From: Deinococcus sp.
Lineage (GTDB): Bacteria; Deinococcota; Deinococci; Deinococcales; Deinococcaceae
Direction: 5' to 3'
NCBI RefSeq assembly: GCF_025362455.1
Contig: NZ_JANYGJ010000089.1
Coordinates: 1-30,833, forward strand
DNA length: 30,833 bases
The position numbers were made by a program, and so were the translations under genes. This document shows positions 1 through 8,037 of this stretch, piece after piece. Below the pieces are notes generated by a model, which saw only the letters and a list, made by a program, of their open reading frames with translations, had not been told where the DNA came from and ran no database searches. Within the stretch, counting starts at the first letter, position 1. Every line of letters begins with the position of its first letter.

Positions 1-785
1 GTCAGCGGGCCGACGCCACCGGGCACGGGGGAATAGGCTCGCACGATGTCGGCCACGCCCGGCGCCACGTCCCCGACGACGCCCGACGCGGTGACGTTGA
101 TGCCCGCGTCCACGACGACGTGATGCGGCTGCACCAGCTCAGGCGTCAGCAGCCCGGCTCGGCCCACCGCGACCACCACGGCGTCGTGGACGGCCAGCAG
201 ACCCCCCAGGTCGCGGGTGAATTCGTTGCACAGGGTCACGGTGGCGCCCCGGTTGTTCAGCATCCAGGCCAGCGGGCGGCCCACCGTGCGCCCCGGCCCG
301 ATGATGGCGACGCGGGCGCCGCGCAGCTCCAACGCCTCGCGCAGCAGAAACCGGACGCTGCGGGGCGTCGGCGGCAACAGCGCCTCAGCTTCGCGGCCCG
401 CCGAGACGAGCGCCAGGTTGGCCGGGGTCAGCCCCTCGATGTCCTTGGGGTGGGCAATGCAGCGCAGCGCCGCGTCCGGGTCGAGGTGAGCCGCCAGGGG
501 CAATTCCAGCACCACGCCCTGCACGTCTGGGTCGCCTGAGAGGTCGGTCAGGACGCGGTGCAACTCGGCCTGACTGACATCGACCCCCAGATCACGCACG
601 CCGAGTTCGACGCCCAGCCGCCGGGCCTGGCGACGCTTGCTTTCGACGTAGACCAATGTGGCCGGGTCGCCGGAGGCCACCACGCTGACCAGGTGCAGCG
701 GGGCGCCCAGCGCGGCCAGGCGGGTTCGCACCTCCGCCGTGACCACCTCTGCCAGTGGCTTTCCAAGTAGTAGAGTGGCGCTCAC
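1..785 (-). CDS. folD: Bifunctional methylenetetrahydrofolate dehydrogenase/cyclohydrolase FolD, 3' end outside window
   Basis: FolD interconverts 5,10-methylene-, 5,10-methenyl- and 10-formyl-tetrahydrofolate in the cytosol. About 261 residues are visible and the last 25-30 are cut off by the left edge. The start is GTG at 785, three bases after the purH stop, so translation is probably coupled. I see the substrate-site Tyr46 and Lys50 (YVESK), a Rossmann loop GPGRTVGRP near residue 165, and the closing PVPGGVGP motif. Two family-invariant positions differ: the Gln of QLPLP is Glu94 (ELPLA) and the second Asp of KDVDG is Glu117 (KDIEG). The usual PCTP is PPTP. The fold assignment is secure, but catalytic competence is uncertain. 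Pairing with purH makes sense because PurH consumes 10-formyl-THF. Confidence 0.88.
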   Translation of the reverse strand, partial: MSATLLLGKPLAEVVTAEVRTRLAALGAPLHLVSVVASGDPATLVYVESKRRQARRLGVELGVRDLGVDVSQAELHRVLTDLSGDPDVQGVVLELPLAAHLDPDAALRCIAHPKDIEGLTPANLALVSAGREAEALLPPTPRSVRFLLREALELRGARVAIIGPGRTVGRPLAWMLNNRGATVTLCNEFTRDLGGLLAVHDAVVVAVGRAGLLTPELVQPHHVVVDAGINVTASGVVGDVAPGVADIVRAYSPVPGGVGPL

Positions 786-788
786 AGC

Positions 789-2300
<1,512 letters not shown>

Positions 2301-2360
2301 GACGGCTCCTGAACGCCTTGCCGTACATCGAATCGGCGGGCGTTCTCTCTGCGAAAGTCA

Positions 2361-2390
2361 GGTGAGCGAGGCCAGGTTTGGCCCTTCACC
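2361..2390 (-). promoter_or_regulatory. Hairpin in the purH 5' leader
   Basis: Two nested inverted repeats lie between the candidate purH promoter and the purH start: GGTGA (2361-2365) with TCACC (2386-2390), and GGCCA (2370-2374) with TGGCC (2379-2383) around a four-base loop. This would fold as a stem with a small internal loop in the mRNA leader. It has no T-run, so it is not a plain terminator. It does not resemble the purine riboswitch core that I know. A regulatory role is inference only. Confidence 0.4.
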
Positions 2391-2446
2391 CACGACCCAG
2401 GCGCGCGGTCAGATTGATGCTGCGGCTTCCCCGTGGTGGCCCACGA

Positions 2447-2470
2447 TCAGCGCCAGTTGCCGCAGCGCAT
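2447..2470 (-). CDS. Candidate leaderless leader peptide upstream of purH (7 residues)
   Basis: A seven-codon frame, MRCGNWR followed by TGA, begins at an ATG exactly seven bases after an extended -10 box. If transcription starts there, the mRNA begins at or next to this ATG and this tiny frame is translated first. PurH itself starts about 146 bases further on with its own Shine-Dalgarno sequence. The geometry matches the leaderless genes elsewhere in this window. The frame is short enough to be chance. Confidence 0.3.
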   Translation of the reverse strand: MRCGNWR

Positions 2471-2477
2471 GAGCGTC

Positions 2478-2486
2478 AGTGTATCA
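2478..2486 (-). promoter_or_regulatory. Extended -10 promoter candidate for purH
   Basis: Read on the minus strand, the sequence is TGATACACT: a TACACT -10 hexamer (2478-2483) preceded by TG one base away, the classic extended -10 arrangement. A start point 6-8 bases downstream falls at the ATG at 2470. No good -35 box is visible. Confidence 0.45.
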
Positions 2487-2499
2487 GTCCAGCTCCGTA

Positions 2500-2898
2500 T
2501 CAGCTCAGCTCCTGCGACTGCGCCTCGATGGTCTTGTTGACTTTCTCGAAACGCACGCTGAGCACCCCGGCGACCAGGCTGGCCTCGCCGCTCTGGGCGA
2601 CCACGGCTTCCGGAAAGCTGAGGCGGCGGCTGAAGCGCCCGGTGCGGCGTTCACGGTGCAGCGCCGTCTGGGCTTCGGGCAGGGCGCCGCGTTCACCGCT
2701 GAGGGTCACAGCCTCGCCGTCGTCCTCCAGGGTCAGGCTTTCGGGCGAGCAGCCGGGCACGTCGGCGAAGAGGGTCAGGTGAGTACCGGAATCGGTCCAG
2801 TCGGCCTCCGGCACGAAGGGGCCACCGAAGGAAAGGGTTTCGACCTCCTCGCGCAGTTGCATGACCTTCTGTAAGCGGGCGAGCACGGGTTTGTCCAT
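2500..2898 (-). CDS. Small heat-shock protein, Hsp20/alpha-crystallin family
   Basis: This is an ATP-independent holdase chaperone of 132 residues, at the short end for the family. The alpha-crystallin domain runs from about residue 35 to 120. It contains LFADVPGCSPESLTLEDDG, matching the DvPG...dI.v family pattern, then SGER, and near the C-terminus GVLSVRF, the G-x-L signature of the domain. The C-terminal tail (QSQELS) lacks an I-x-I/V motif, so oligomer assembly may differ from the canonical type. The start MDKPVL at 2898 is chosen because the reading frame upstream is low-complexity and a TACCCT box lies seven bases before this ATG. It lies 199 bases upstream of purH on the same strand. 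Confidence 0.88.
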   Translation of the reverse strand: MDKPVLARLQKVMQLREEVETLSFGGPFVPEADWTDSGTHLTLFADVPGCSPESLTLEDDGEAVTLSGERGALPEAQTALHRERRTGRFSRRLSFPEAVVAQSGEASLVAGVLSVRFEKVNKTIEAQSQELS

Positions 2899-2905
2899 GA
2901 GAGAT

Positions 2906-2911
2906 AGGGTA
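2906..2911 (-). promoter_or_regulatory. -10 box giving a leaderless hsp20 transcript
   Basis: TACCCT on the minus strand ends seven bases before the ATG at 2898, and there is no Shine-Dalgarno sequence between them. This is the geometry expected for leaderless mRNA. The -35 region is unconvincing. Confidence 0.5.
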
Positions 2912-2924
2912 GCAAAAGAGGCGT

Positions 2925-2974
2925 GTGGCTCGTGGTGGGTGGCTTGTGGTGGGTGGCTTGTGGGAAAAGATGAA
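2925..2974. repeat. 14-bp tandem repeat, about three degenerate copies
   Basis: A GT-rich unit of about 14 bp, GGTGGCTTGTGGTG in register, is repeated with single-base differences just upstream of the hsp20 promoter. It looks like a replication-slippage array. No function is evident. Confidence 0.6.
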
Positions 2975-2995
2975 GGGCAATCGCTTCGCTCACTC

Positions 2996-3063
2996 CCCTC
3001 TCCCCTTTGCTTCGCAAAGACCCTCTGCAAGCAGGTCTGCAACTCTTCCGCAAGGGGCGAGGG
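2996..3063. repeat. Structured inverted-repeat element
   Basis: The outer arms CCCTCTCCCCTT (2996-3007) and AAGGGGCGAGGG (3052-3063) are complementary at 11 of 12 positions. Inside are CTTTGC/GCAAAG (3005-3010 and 3014-3019) and AGACC/GGTCT (3018-3022 and 3033-3037), so several alternative hairpins are possible. The outer arm resembles CCCCTCTC at 17611. The 2899-3157 stretch holds no gene. This may be a small dispersed repeat between hsp20 and rsmE. Confidence 0.55.
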
Positions 3064-3157
3064 TCAACAAGGTTCGTCCCAATTTACATACATCTTCTTG
3101 CCCCAACTGCGTACCGCGTACCACCTCCCGCGCCCCTCTCACACGCCCGCGAAGCGC

Positions 3158-3859
3158 CTACACCCCGCTCGCCGCCAGCGCTCCCAGCATCGCCAGCGGG
3201 GCCGTCTCCGCCCTGAGTATTCGCGGCCCCAACGTGGCGCCCTGGCATCCAGCCCGCTCCAGCACGCTCAGGTCTTCGGGGGCGAAACCGCCTTCGGGGC
3301 CAGAGATCAGCGTTACTGGTTGCGTCCACTTCACCAGTTCGGCAAGTTTTAGACGGCTGCCGGGGTGAGCATACACGCCGAGCTGGCCGTCTAAATCCAG
3401 CATCCCCAGCTTGATCGGCGCCAGGACTTCCGGCACCACCGAGCGCTGGGATTGCCGGGCGGCCTCCTCGCCCACCCGGCGCAGGCGCGTGAGCTTGTTC
3501 TCGCCGATGTCGGGCACGTCGGCGTAACGGGTGTGCAGGAGCTGAATGCGGGCCGCGCCGAGTTCGGTGGCGGCCCGCACCACGTCGCTGAGCTTGTCGC
3601 CTTTCAGGAGCGCGATGGCCAATGTCACGGGCTGGGGATACTCGGCGGCGGCCTCGGTGCGGCCCAGCAGGGTCAGGGTGGCCGACGCAGGCGAGAGGGC
3701 GCTCAGCTCGGCGCGGCCTTCCTCGCCCTCGCCGTCGAAGACCTCCAGAGCGTCGCCGACCCGCAACCGGAGCACCTGAAGGTGGCGCAGTTCGGCGGGC
3801 TCCACGTCCATCTTCGGCGTGAGCGCAGAGACTCTGACGCGGTGAACGTGGCGGGCCAT
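3158..3859 (-). CDS. rsmE: 16S rRNA (uracil-1498-N3)-methyltransferase RsmE
   Basis: RsmE methylates N3 of U1498 in 16S rRNA of the assembled 30S subunit using S-adenosylmethionine. The protein has 233 residues, a little under the usual 240-250. The N-terminal PUA-like part covers about residues 1-70. The C-terminal SPOUT knot is shown by LISGPEGGF and LGPRILRAETAPL, the SAM-binding knot motifs. The ATG at 3859 overlaps the prmA stop as TGATG, so the two are translationally coupled. A longer start (MGARDRQ at 3892) would run inside prmA and is not favoured. Both genes of the pair modify the translation apparatus. Confidence 0.95.
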   Translation of the reverse strand: MARHVHRVRVSALTPKMDVEPAELRHLQVLRLRVGDALEVFDGEGEEGRAELSALSPASATLTLLGRTEAAAEYPQPVTLAIALLKGDKLSDVVRAATELGAARIQLLHTRYADVPDIGENKLTRLRRVGEEAARQSQRSVVPEVLAPIKLGMLDLDGQLGVYAHPGSRLKLAELVKWTQPVTLISGPEGGFAPEDLSVLERAGCQGATLGPRILRAETAPLAMLGALAASGV

Positions 3860-4686
3860 CAGCGTTCTGAGTTGGCGGTCACGAGCACCCATTCGCCGTC
3901 GAGGGTTTCCCGCACGCCCGTGAAGCCTTCACGGTCCAGCGCGGCGCGGACCAGGGGCAAGCGTTCCTGCAAGATGCCGGTGAGAATCACCTCCGAGCCG
4001 GGCCGCAGCACCGTGCGGTACGCTCCGGCCAATAAATCGTGCAGCTCGGCGTAGAGGTTGGCGATCAGCAGGTCATATTCGGGTTCGTCGCTGTCATCGG
4101 GGTCCAGGCTGCCCACCGCGAAGGTGAGGGTGCCGCCGGGCGTGCTGAAGGTGGCGGGCGTGCCGGGCCGGGCGCTCAGTCCGTTCAGCTTGGCATTTTC
4201 AATGGCGGCGGGCAGCGTCACGGGGTCGATGTCGAGGCCCAATACCTCGGCGGCGCCCCTCAGCGCGGCGGCCAAAGCCAGGATGCCGCTGCCGCTGCCC
4301 ACGTCGATGACCGACAGGCCCGACAAATCACGCCCGCTGATGGCGGTGGTCGCCAGGCGGGTCGTCTCGTGGTGGCCGGTGCCGAAGGCCATGCCGGGGT
4401 CGATCAGCAGGGGCGTCTGACCAGCGGGCACCTCAGCGGCCAGCCAGCTCGGCGCGATGGTAAAGCCGCCCGCCGTGACGGGGCGCAGACCCTTTTTCCA
4501 GTCGGCTTGCCAGTCGGCGTCGGGCTCCTCGGTCCACACGCCGTCTAAGGGCAGTTCAGCTTGGAACTCGAAGTAGGCGCGCAGTGCTCCGGCGCGTTCC
4601 TCGATGCCGGTGGCGCCCGCGTCCCACAGCAGGTACAGGTCGTCCTCGCGGGAGGCGAAGGTTCCGGGCAAGACGTAGAGCAACAT
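3859..4686 (-). CDS. prmA: Ribosomal protein L11 methyltransferase PrmA
   Basis: PrmA trimethylates lysines and the N-terminus of ribosomal protein L11 with S-adenosylmethionine. The protein has 275 residues. A small N-terminal substrate-recognition domain (about 1-75, MLLYVLPG...) precedes a class I methyltransferase domain. DPGMAFGTGHHETTRL, VIDVGSGSGILALAAA (SAM loop), LGLDIDP and LLIANLYAEL match what I recall of the Thermus enzyme closely. The start at 4686 is preceded by TACCAT six bases away and no Shine-Dalgarno. An in-frame extension up to 4839 runs through a tandem repeat and is not credible. The gene is divergent from proC and followed by overlapping rsmE. Confidence 0.96.
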   Translation of the reverse strand: MLLYVLPGTFASREDDLYLLWDAGATGIEERAGALRAYFEFQAELPLDGVWTEEPDADWQADWKKGLRPVTAGGFTIAPSWLAAEVPAGQTPLLIDPGMAFGTGHHETTRLATTAISGRDLSGLSVIDVGSGSGILALAAALRGAAEVLGLDIDPVTLPAAIENAKLNGLSARPGTPATFSTPGGTLTFAVGSLDPDDSDEPEYDLLIANLYAELHDLLAGAYRTVLRPGSEVILTGILQERLPLVRAALDREGFTGVRETLDGEWVLVTANSER

Positions 4687-4692
4687 GGGCCG

Positions 4693-4698
4693 ATGGTA
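4693..4698 (-). promoter_or_regulatory. -10 box giving a leaderless prmA transcript
   Basis: TACCAT on the minus strand is followed by six bases and then the prmA ATG at 4686. There is no ribosome-binding site, so transcription probably starts at the start codon. Confidence 0.55.
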
Positions 4699-4741
4699 GC
4701 AGGGCAAGCGCGAGGGCGCCGTCTGGTCCGGAGCAGGGCGC

Positions 4742-4794
4742 CTTGTCTGGAGTGTGACCAGCTTGTCTGGAGCGTGACCAGCTTGTCTGGAGTA
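4742..4794. repeat. 20-bp tandem repeat between prmA and proC
   Basis: The unit CTTGTCTGGAGTGTGACCAG occurs at 4742-4761, again at 4762-4781 with one change, and as a 13-base partial copy from 4782. It lies between the divergent prmA and proC promoters, upstream of both -10 boxes. The array could be a slippage product or an iterated protein-binding site, and the sequence alone does not decide. Confidence 0.8.
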
Positions 4795-4821
4795 AAGCCG
4801 GGCGCGTTCACGGCGGGGCGC

Positions 4822-4827
4822 TATGGT
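4822..4827 (+). promoter_or_regulatory. -10 box upstream of the proC leader frame
   Basis: TATGGT is followed by six bases and an ATG at 4834, mirroring the prmA box on the other strand. The expected transcript would begin at the leader ATG. Confidence 0.45.
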
Positions 4828-4833
4828 GGCCCC

Positions 4834-4860
4834 ATGCAAGCAACCGGAGCAGGGCGATGA
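4834..4860 (+). CDS. Candidate leaderless leader peptide overlapping proC (8 residues)
   Basis: The frame MQATGAGR ends in TGA at 4858-4860, sharing bases with the proC ATG at 4857 (ATGA). It starts six bases after a TATGGT box. It contains GGAG, which would serve as the Shine-Dalgarno sequence for proC. A ribosome loading on the leaderless 5' end would terminate exactly where proC begins. This is inference from geometry, repeated at sdaAB and parA. Confidence 0.4.
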   Translation: MQATGAGR

Positions 4861-5666
4861 AACTGGCCGTCGTGGGCGTGGGCAAGCTGGGCCTGGCCAT
4901 TCTGGAGGGCGTGACCCGGCGCGGCCTGCTGAGCCCCTCCGAGATCGGCCTGATGGACACCAACACCGAGCGCGTCGCCAGAATTGCCGAGCGGCTGGGC
5001 ACCCCTGTTCTGGACCTGGGCGAGCTGGGCGGCGCCCCGACGGTGCTGATCAGCCTCCAGCCACGGGTCTTTCCGGAGGCGAGCGAGTGGCTGAGCACGG
5101 CGACTGACACAGCTCATTCAGGACGGGGCTTTATCAGCACGATGGCCGGGGTCAGCGTGAAGACCCTGACACGGCGGTTGAAAACTTCGCGGGTGGTGCG
5201 GGTGATGCCCAACCTGGGCGCCACCATCGGCCAGTCGCAGACGGCGATCACCGGCACCGAGGCGGCAGCCGCGCACGCAGACACCGCCTTCGCCCACGAA
5301 ATCTTCGGCGCGGTGGGGCAGGTCTACGACTTGCCGGAGCACCTGTTCAACGCCTTTACCGGCATGAGCGCCTCCGGCCCCGGCTACGCCGCCGTGATCG
5401 CCGAGGCGCTGTGCGACGGCGGCGTGCGCATGGGCCTGCCCCGCGCCCTGGCGCACGAACTGGCCGCCCGGCTGCTGATGACCAGCGGCGCCCTATTGCT
5501 GGAACGCGCCCACCCAGGGCTGCTCAAAGATGAGGTCTCCAGCCCCGGCGGCACCACCATCGCGGGCCTGGAAGTGCTCGAAGGCAGCGGCGTGCGCGGG
5601 GCGCTCATCAGCACGGTCAGGGCCGCCACCGAGCGCGGCGCCGAGCTGGGGCGCGACCAGGAGTAA
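4857..5666 (+). CDS. proC: Pyrroline-5-carboxylate reductase ProC
   Basis: ProC reduces pyrroline-5-carboxylate to proline with NAD(P)H, the last step of proline synthesis. The protein has 269 residues, a normal length. The N-terminal Rossmann domain begins MKLAVVGVGKLGLAI, with the usual Asn-Met of the loop changed to Lys-Leu. VVRVMPNLGATIG near residue 120 is the family's RvMPN motif. The C-terminal dimer domain carries the signature GMSASGPGYAAVIAEAL and DEVSSPGGTTIAGLEVLE. The ATG at 4857 has GGAG seven bases upstream, inside the tiny leader frame whose stop overlaps it. The gene is monocistronic as far as can be seen. Confidence 0.95.
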   Translation: MKLAVVGVGKLGLAILEGVTRRGLLSPSEIGLMDTNTERVARIAERLGTPVLDLGELGGAPTVLISLQPRVFPEASEWLSTATDTAHSGRGFISTMAGVSVKTLTRRLKTSRVVRVMPNLGATIGQSQTAITGTEAAAAHADTAFAHEIFGAVGQVYDLPEHLFNAFTGMSASGPGYAAVIAEALCDGGVRMGLPRALAHELAARLLMTSGALLLERAHPGLLKDEVSSPGGTTIAGLEVLEGSGVRGALISTVRAATERGAELGRDQE

Positions 5667-5670
5667 TTAC

Positions 5671-5709
5671 CGGGAATAGCCATCGGGAATGGCCATCAGG
5701 AATGGCACT
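5671..5709. repeat. 13-bp tandem repeat, three copies
   Basis: Three successive 13-base units, CGGGAATAGCCAT, CGGGAATGGCCAT and CAGGAATGGCACT, follow the proC stop. The sequence decays along the array. No function is evident. It is another of the short tandem duplications that mark the intergenic regions here. Confidence 0.7.
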
Positions 5710-5749
5710 GGGCACAGCGCTTGTGCTCAGACCGTCAGAACGTCCCGAT

Positions 5750-5755
5750 TAGGAT
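5750..5755 (+). promoter_or_regulatory. -10 box giving a leaderless transcript of the 5762 gene
   Basis: TAGGAT is followed by six bases and then ATG at 5762. No Shine-Dalgarno sequence fits between them. Confidence 0.5.
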
Positions 5756-5761
5756 GGGTGT

Positions 5762-6307
5762 ATGAAGCGCGTCCTCTCCCTCAGCCTGATGCTGTGCGCC
5801 CAGATGCTCGGTAGCGTTGCGCTCGCAGCAGGCTCCTACTTTCCCGATACGCCCGGCAAAAGCTGGAAATACAGCAGCGGCGAGACCCAGCAGCTCGGCC
5901 AGCCGGTGGTCATCAGGGGCGTGAACGTCATTCCCACCGCCCACATCATCGGCGGGCGCACCGTTTCGGAAGACCTCAACGAGTACCGGGGCGGCGGGGT
6001 CTTTCTGCGCGGTGTGCGCATCGGCGCCCAGGTGATCTGGTACAATCCGCCGCTCACCATCTACCCGTCCTCGCCGCTGAGCCTGAATCAGCACTGGGAG
6101 AGCGCCAGCGGCAGCCTGAAACTCAGCAGCCGGGTCATCGGCAGCGAGCCGCTGAGCCTGAGTGCGGGCAACTTCAACACCCTGGTCATCCGCACGGACG
6201 TGAACTCCGGCGCCGCGACCTCCAGCCAGTTCACCTACTTCGTGCCGGGCCTGGGCGTGGTGCGCTTCCAGACGGCGGGCGGCCAGGTCACCGATTTGCA
6301 GAAATAG
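5762..6307 (+). CDS. Secreted protein of unknown function
   Basis: The product has 181 residues with a clear Sec signal peptide: MKRVLSLSLML, a hydrophobic core, and a likely cleavage after ALA near residue 21. The mature part begins GSYFPDTPGKSWKYSSGE, reminiscent of exported beta-rich proteins that start FP...pG..W.Y. The remainder alternates short hydrophobic and polar stretches, suggesting an all-beta domain ending with GLGVVRFQ. There is no lipobox Cys and no membrane segment beyond the signal. It stands alone between proC and the serine dehydratase genes. I do not recognise the family with confidence. Confidence 0.8.
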   Translation: MKRVLSLSLMLCAQMLGSVALAAGSYFPDTPGKSWKYSSGETQQLGQPVVIRGVNVIPTAHIIGGRTVSEDLNEYRGGGVFLRGVRIGAQVIWYNPPLTIYPSSPLSLNQHWESASGSLKLSSRVIGSEPLSLSAGNFNTLVIRTDVNSGAATSSQFTYFVPGLGVVRFQTAGGQVTDLQK

Positions 6308-6365
6308 GCGCTGAGGGCGTCCCCAAAGGCCAGCGGCCCCACCTTCTCCCAGATGGGCAGTTGTC

Positions 6366-6371
6366 TATACT
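6366..6371 (+). promoter_or_regulatory. -10 box upstream of the sdaAB leader frame
   Basis: TATACT, a near-consensus -10, is followed by six bases and ATG at 6378. The start point would fall on or next to this ATG. Confidence 0.55.
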
Positions 6372-6377
6372 GCCCGC

Positions 6378-6425
6378 ATGACACCCCTCTGTGTGGGCCA
6401 CCTGTGCTCAGGCCAAGCCCGATGA
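6378..6425 (+). CDS. Candidate leaderless leader peptide overlapping sdaAB (15 residues)
   Basis: The frame MTPLCVGHLCSGQAR starts six bases after TATACT and stops with TGA at 6423-6425, overlapping the sdaAB ATG at 6422 as ATGA. Unlike the proC and parA cases, no Shine-Dalgarno sequence precedes sdaAB itself, so re-initiation from this frame may be the main way in. It has two Cys and no run of a single amino acid that would suggest classical attenuation. Confidence 0.45.
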   Translation: MTPLCVGHLCSGQAR

Positions 6426-7141
6426 GCCTGCTGGACATGATCGGCCCGGTGATGATCGGTCCCAGCAGCAGCCACACCGCCGGGGCCTGCCGCATCGGGC
6501 TGGTCGGGCGGCAACTCCTGGGCACACCGCCGGTTCAGGCCCGCGCCTCGCTGCACGCCAGCTTCGCCAAGACCGGCAAGGGTCACGGCACCCACCAGGC
6601 CATCGTCGCCGGGCTGCTGGGTTACGGGCCGGATGACGCCCGCTTGCCGAACGCCTTCGCTGAGGCGGCCAGGGCGAATCTGGCCTTCGAGTTCACCGAC
6701 ACCGATCTGGGCGAGGTCCATCCCAACAGTGCCCAGCTCGACCTGCAATCAGCCGCTGGCGAGGCGTGCTCGCTGATCGCCAGCAGCACCGGCGGCGGCG
6801 TCATCGAGGTGATCCGGGTGGACGGCTTCCGGGTCAGTTTCAGCGGCGCCTCGTTCACCTTGCTGATTCGCTACACCGACGCGCTGGGCGTCATCGCGCG
6901 GGTCACGGCCCTGGTCGCCGCCGCCGGGGTGAACATCGCCGCGCTGATCTGCTCGCGCCAGAAGCGAGGCGGCGGCGCCATGACCTGCCTGGAACTCGAC
7001 GGGCCGCTGTCCGGGCCAGCATTGGCCTTTCTGTCGAGCTGGCCGGAAATGGCCTGGGTGCGGATGGTCAGGCCCGTCATGGACGCCGGGGCCACCATCG
7101 GCGGTGGGGACGTTCCCGTGTTGACCGGGACGACGGCCTGA
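6422..7141 (+). CDS. sdaAB: L-serine dehydratase, iron-sulfur-dependent, beta subunit
   Basis: This is the regulatory/structural subunit of the two-subunit [4Fe-4S] L-serine deaminase, which converts serine to pyruvate and ammonia. The protein has 239 residues. The start at 6422 gives MSLLDMIGPVMIGPSSSHTAG, aligning with the family N-terminus, and an upstream in-frame start at 6353 would precede the promoter. The SSSHTAG motif is at residues 15-21. A C-terminal ACT domain from about residue 145 (LLIRYTDALGVIARVTALV) probably senses an amino acid. The stop overlaps the sdaAA start as TGATG. Confidence 0.95.
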   Translation: MSLLDMIGPVMIGPSSSHTAGACRIGLVGRQLLGTPPVQARASLHASFAKTGKGHGTHQAIVAGLLGYGPDDARLPNAFAEAARANLAFEFTDTDLGEVHPNSAQLDLQSAAGEACSLIASSTGGGVIEVIRVDGFRVSFSGASFTLLIRYTDALGVIARVTALVAAAGVNIAALICSRQKRGGGAMTCLELDGPLSGPALAFLSSWPEMAWVRMVRPVMDAGATIGGGDVPVLTGTTA

Positions 7142-7989
7142 TGCCCACGCTGGCTGAAATTATGGTGGCCCCCTCGCCCGCCTCAGTCTGGATTCTGGAG
7201 CAGGACTGCGCCGAGAGCGGCCTGGACGCGGCGGCGGTGCGCTCGGCCATGCTGGGCCGCATCAGGGACATGCGCAGCAGCATCGAACGCGGGCTGAAGA
7301 CTGACGCGCCGAGCATCACCGGCATGGTCGGCTGGAACGCCAAAGGGCTCCATGACGCCCCCGACCTGCTCGGCGCCCCGCTGCTCAAGCGGGTTCAGGC
7401 CTACGCCATGGCCGTCAACGAGGAAAACGCCCGGATGGGCCGCATCGTCGCGGCGCCCACGGCGGGCAGCGCGGGCACCATCCCCGGCGCCTTGATCGGC
7501 GTGGCCGACCACCTGAAGCTCAGCGACGAACAACTGGTGATGCCGATGGTGCTGGCGGCGGGCATCGGGCAGGCCATTTCCCGGCAGATGTTCATTTCGG
7601 GCGCGGCGGGCGGCTGCCAGGCCGAGATCGGCAGCAGCGCCGCCATGGCCGCCGCCGCCGTCACCGAGCTGCTGGGCGGGAATAGTCGCGCCTGTGTCCA
7701 CGCCGCCAGCCTGGCCCTGATGAACACCATCGGCCTGGTCTGCGATCCGGTGGGCGGCTTCGTGGAGGTGCCGTGTGTGAGCCGCAACGCCTTTTTCGCC
7801 GTCCACGCCGTGAGCGCTGCGCAACTGGCCCTGGCCGGACTGGAAAGCTTCATTCCCCCCGACGAGGTGGTCGGTGCGGTGGCCCAGGTGGGCCGGATGA
7901 TGCCGCTGGAACTGCGCGAAACGGCGGAAGGCGGACTGGCCCGGACGCCGACTGGGTTAGCGGTGACGGCGAGAATGGAGCGGCAGTGA
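7141..7989 (+). CDS. sdaAA: L-serine dehydratase, iron-sulfur-dependent, alpha subunit
   Basis: This is the catalytic subunit of the serine deaminase, of 282 residues, partnered by the overlapping upstream sdaAB. The three cysteines expected to hold the [4Fe-4S] cluster are visible: Cys159 in GAAGGCQAEIGS, Cys201 in GLVCDPVGG and Cys212 in VEVPCVSRN. AAPTAGSAGTIPG near residue 105 is also characteristic. The ATG at 7141 shares its A with the sdaAB stop, so the subunits are translationally coupled, which suits a heteromeric enzyme. A longer frame upstream lies inside sdaAB and is discarded. Confidence 0.96.
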   Translation: MPTLAEIMVAPSPASVWILEQDCAESGLDAAAVRSAMLGRIRDMRSSIERGLKTDAPSITGMVGWNAKGLHDAPDLLGAPLLKRVQAYAMAVNEENARMGRIVAAPTAGSAGTIPGALIGVADHLKLSDEQLVMPMVLAAGIGQAISRQMFISGAAGGCQAEIGSSAAMAAAAVTELLGGNSRACVHAASLALMNTIGLVCDPVGGFVEVPCVSRNAFFAVHAVSAAQLALAGLESFIPPDEVVGAVAQVGRMMPLELRETAEGGLARTPTGLAVTARMERQ

Positions 7990-7999
7990 GCGAACTCGT

Positions 8000-8029
8000 C
8001 TGTTTCGTCGTTCGACTAGACGAAAACAG
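8000..8029. terminator. Hairpin after sdaAA, weak terminator candidate
   Basis: CTGTTTCGTC (8000-8009) and GACGAAAACAG (8019-8029) form an inverted repeat with one bulged A. It lies ten bases after the sdaAA stop. There is no T-run, so intrinsic termination is doubtful. Confidence 0.35.
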
Positions 8030-8037
8030 CCTCTCGT

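Noticed and set aside
4742..4794. CRISPR-like array
   Set aside because: Units are directly abutting without spacers and only 20 bp long, so this is a simple tandem repeat.
4687..4839. A longer N-terminus for PrmA
   Set aside because: It would translate the tandem repeat and pass upstream of the -10 box. The family N-terminus begins at MLLYVLPG.
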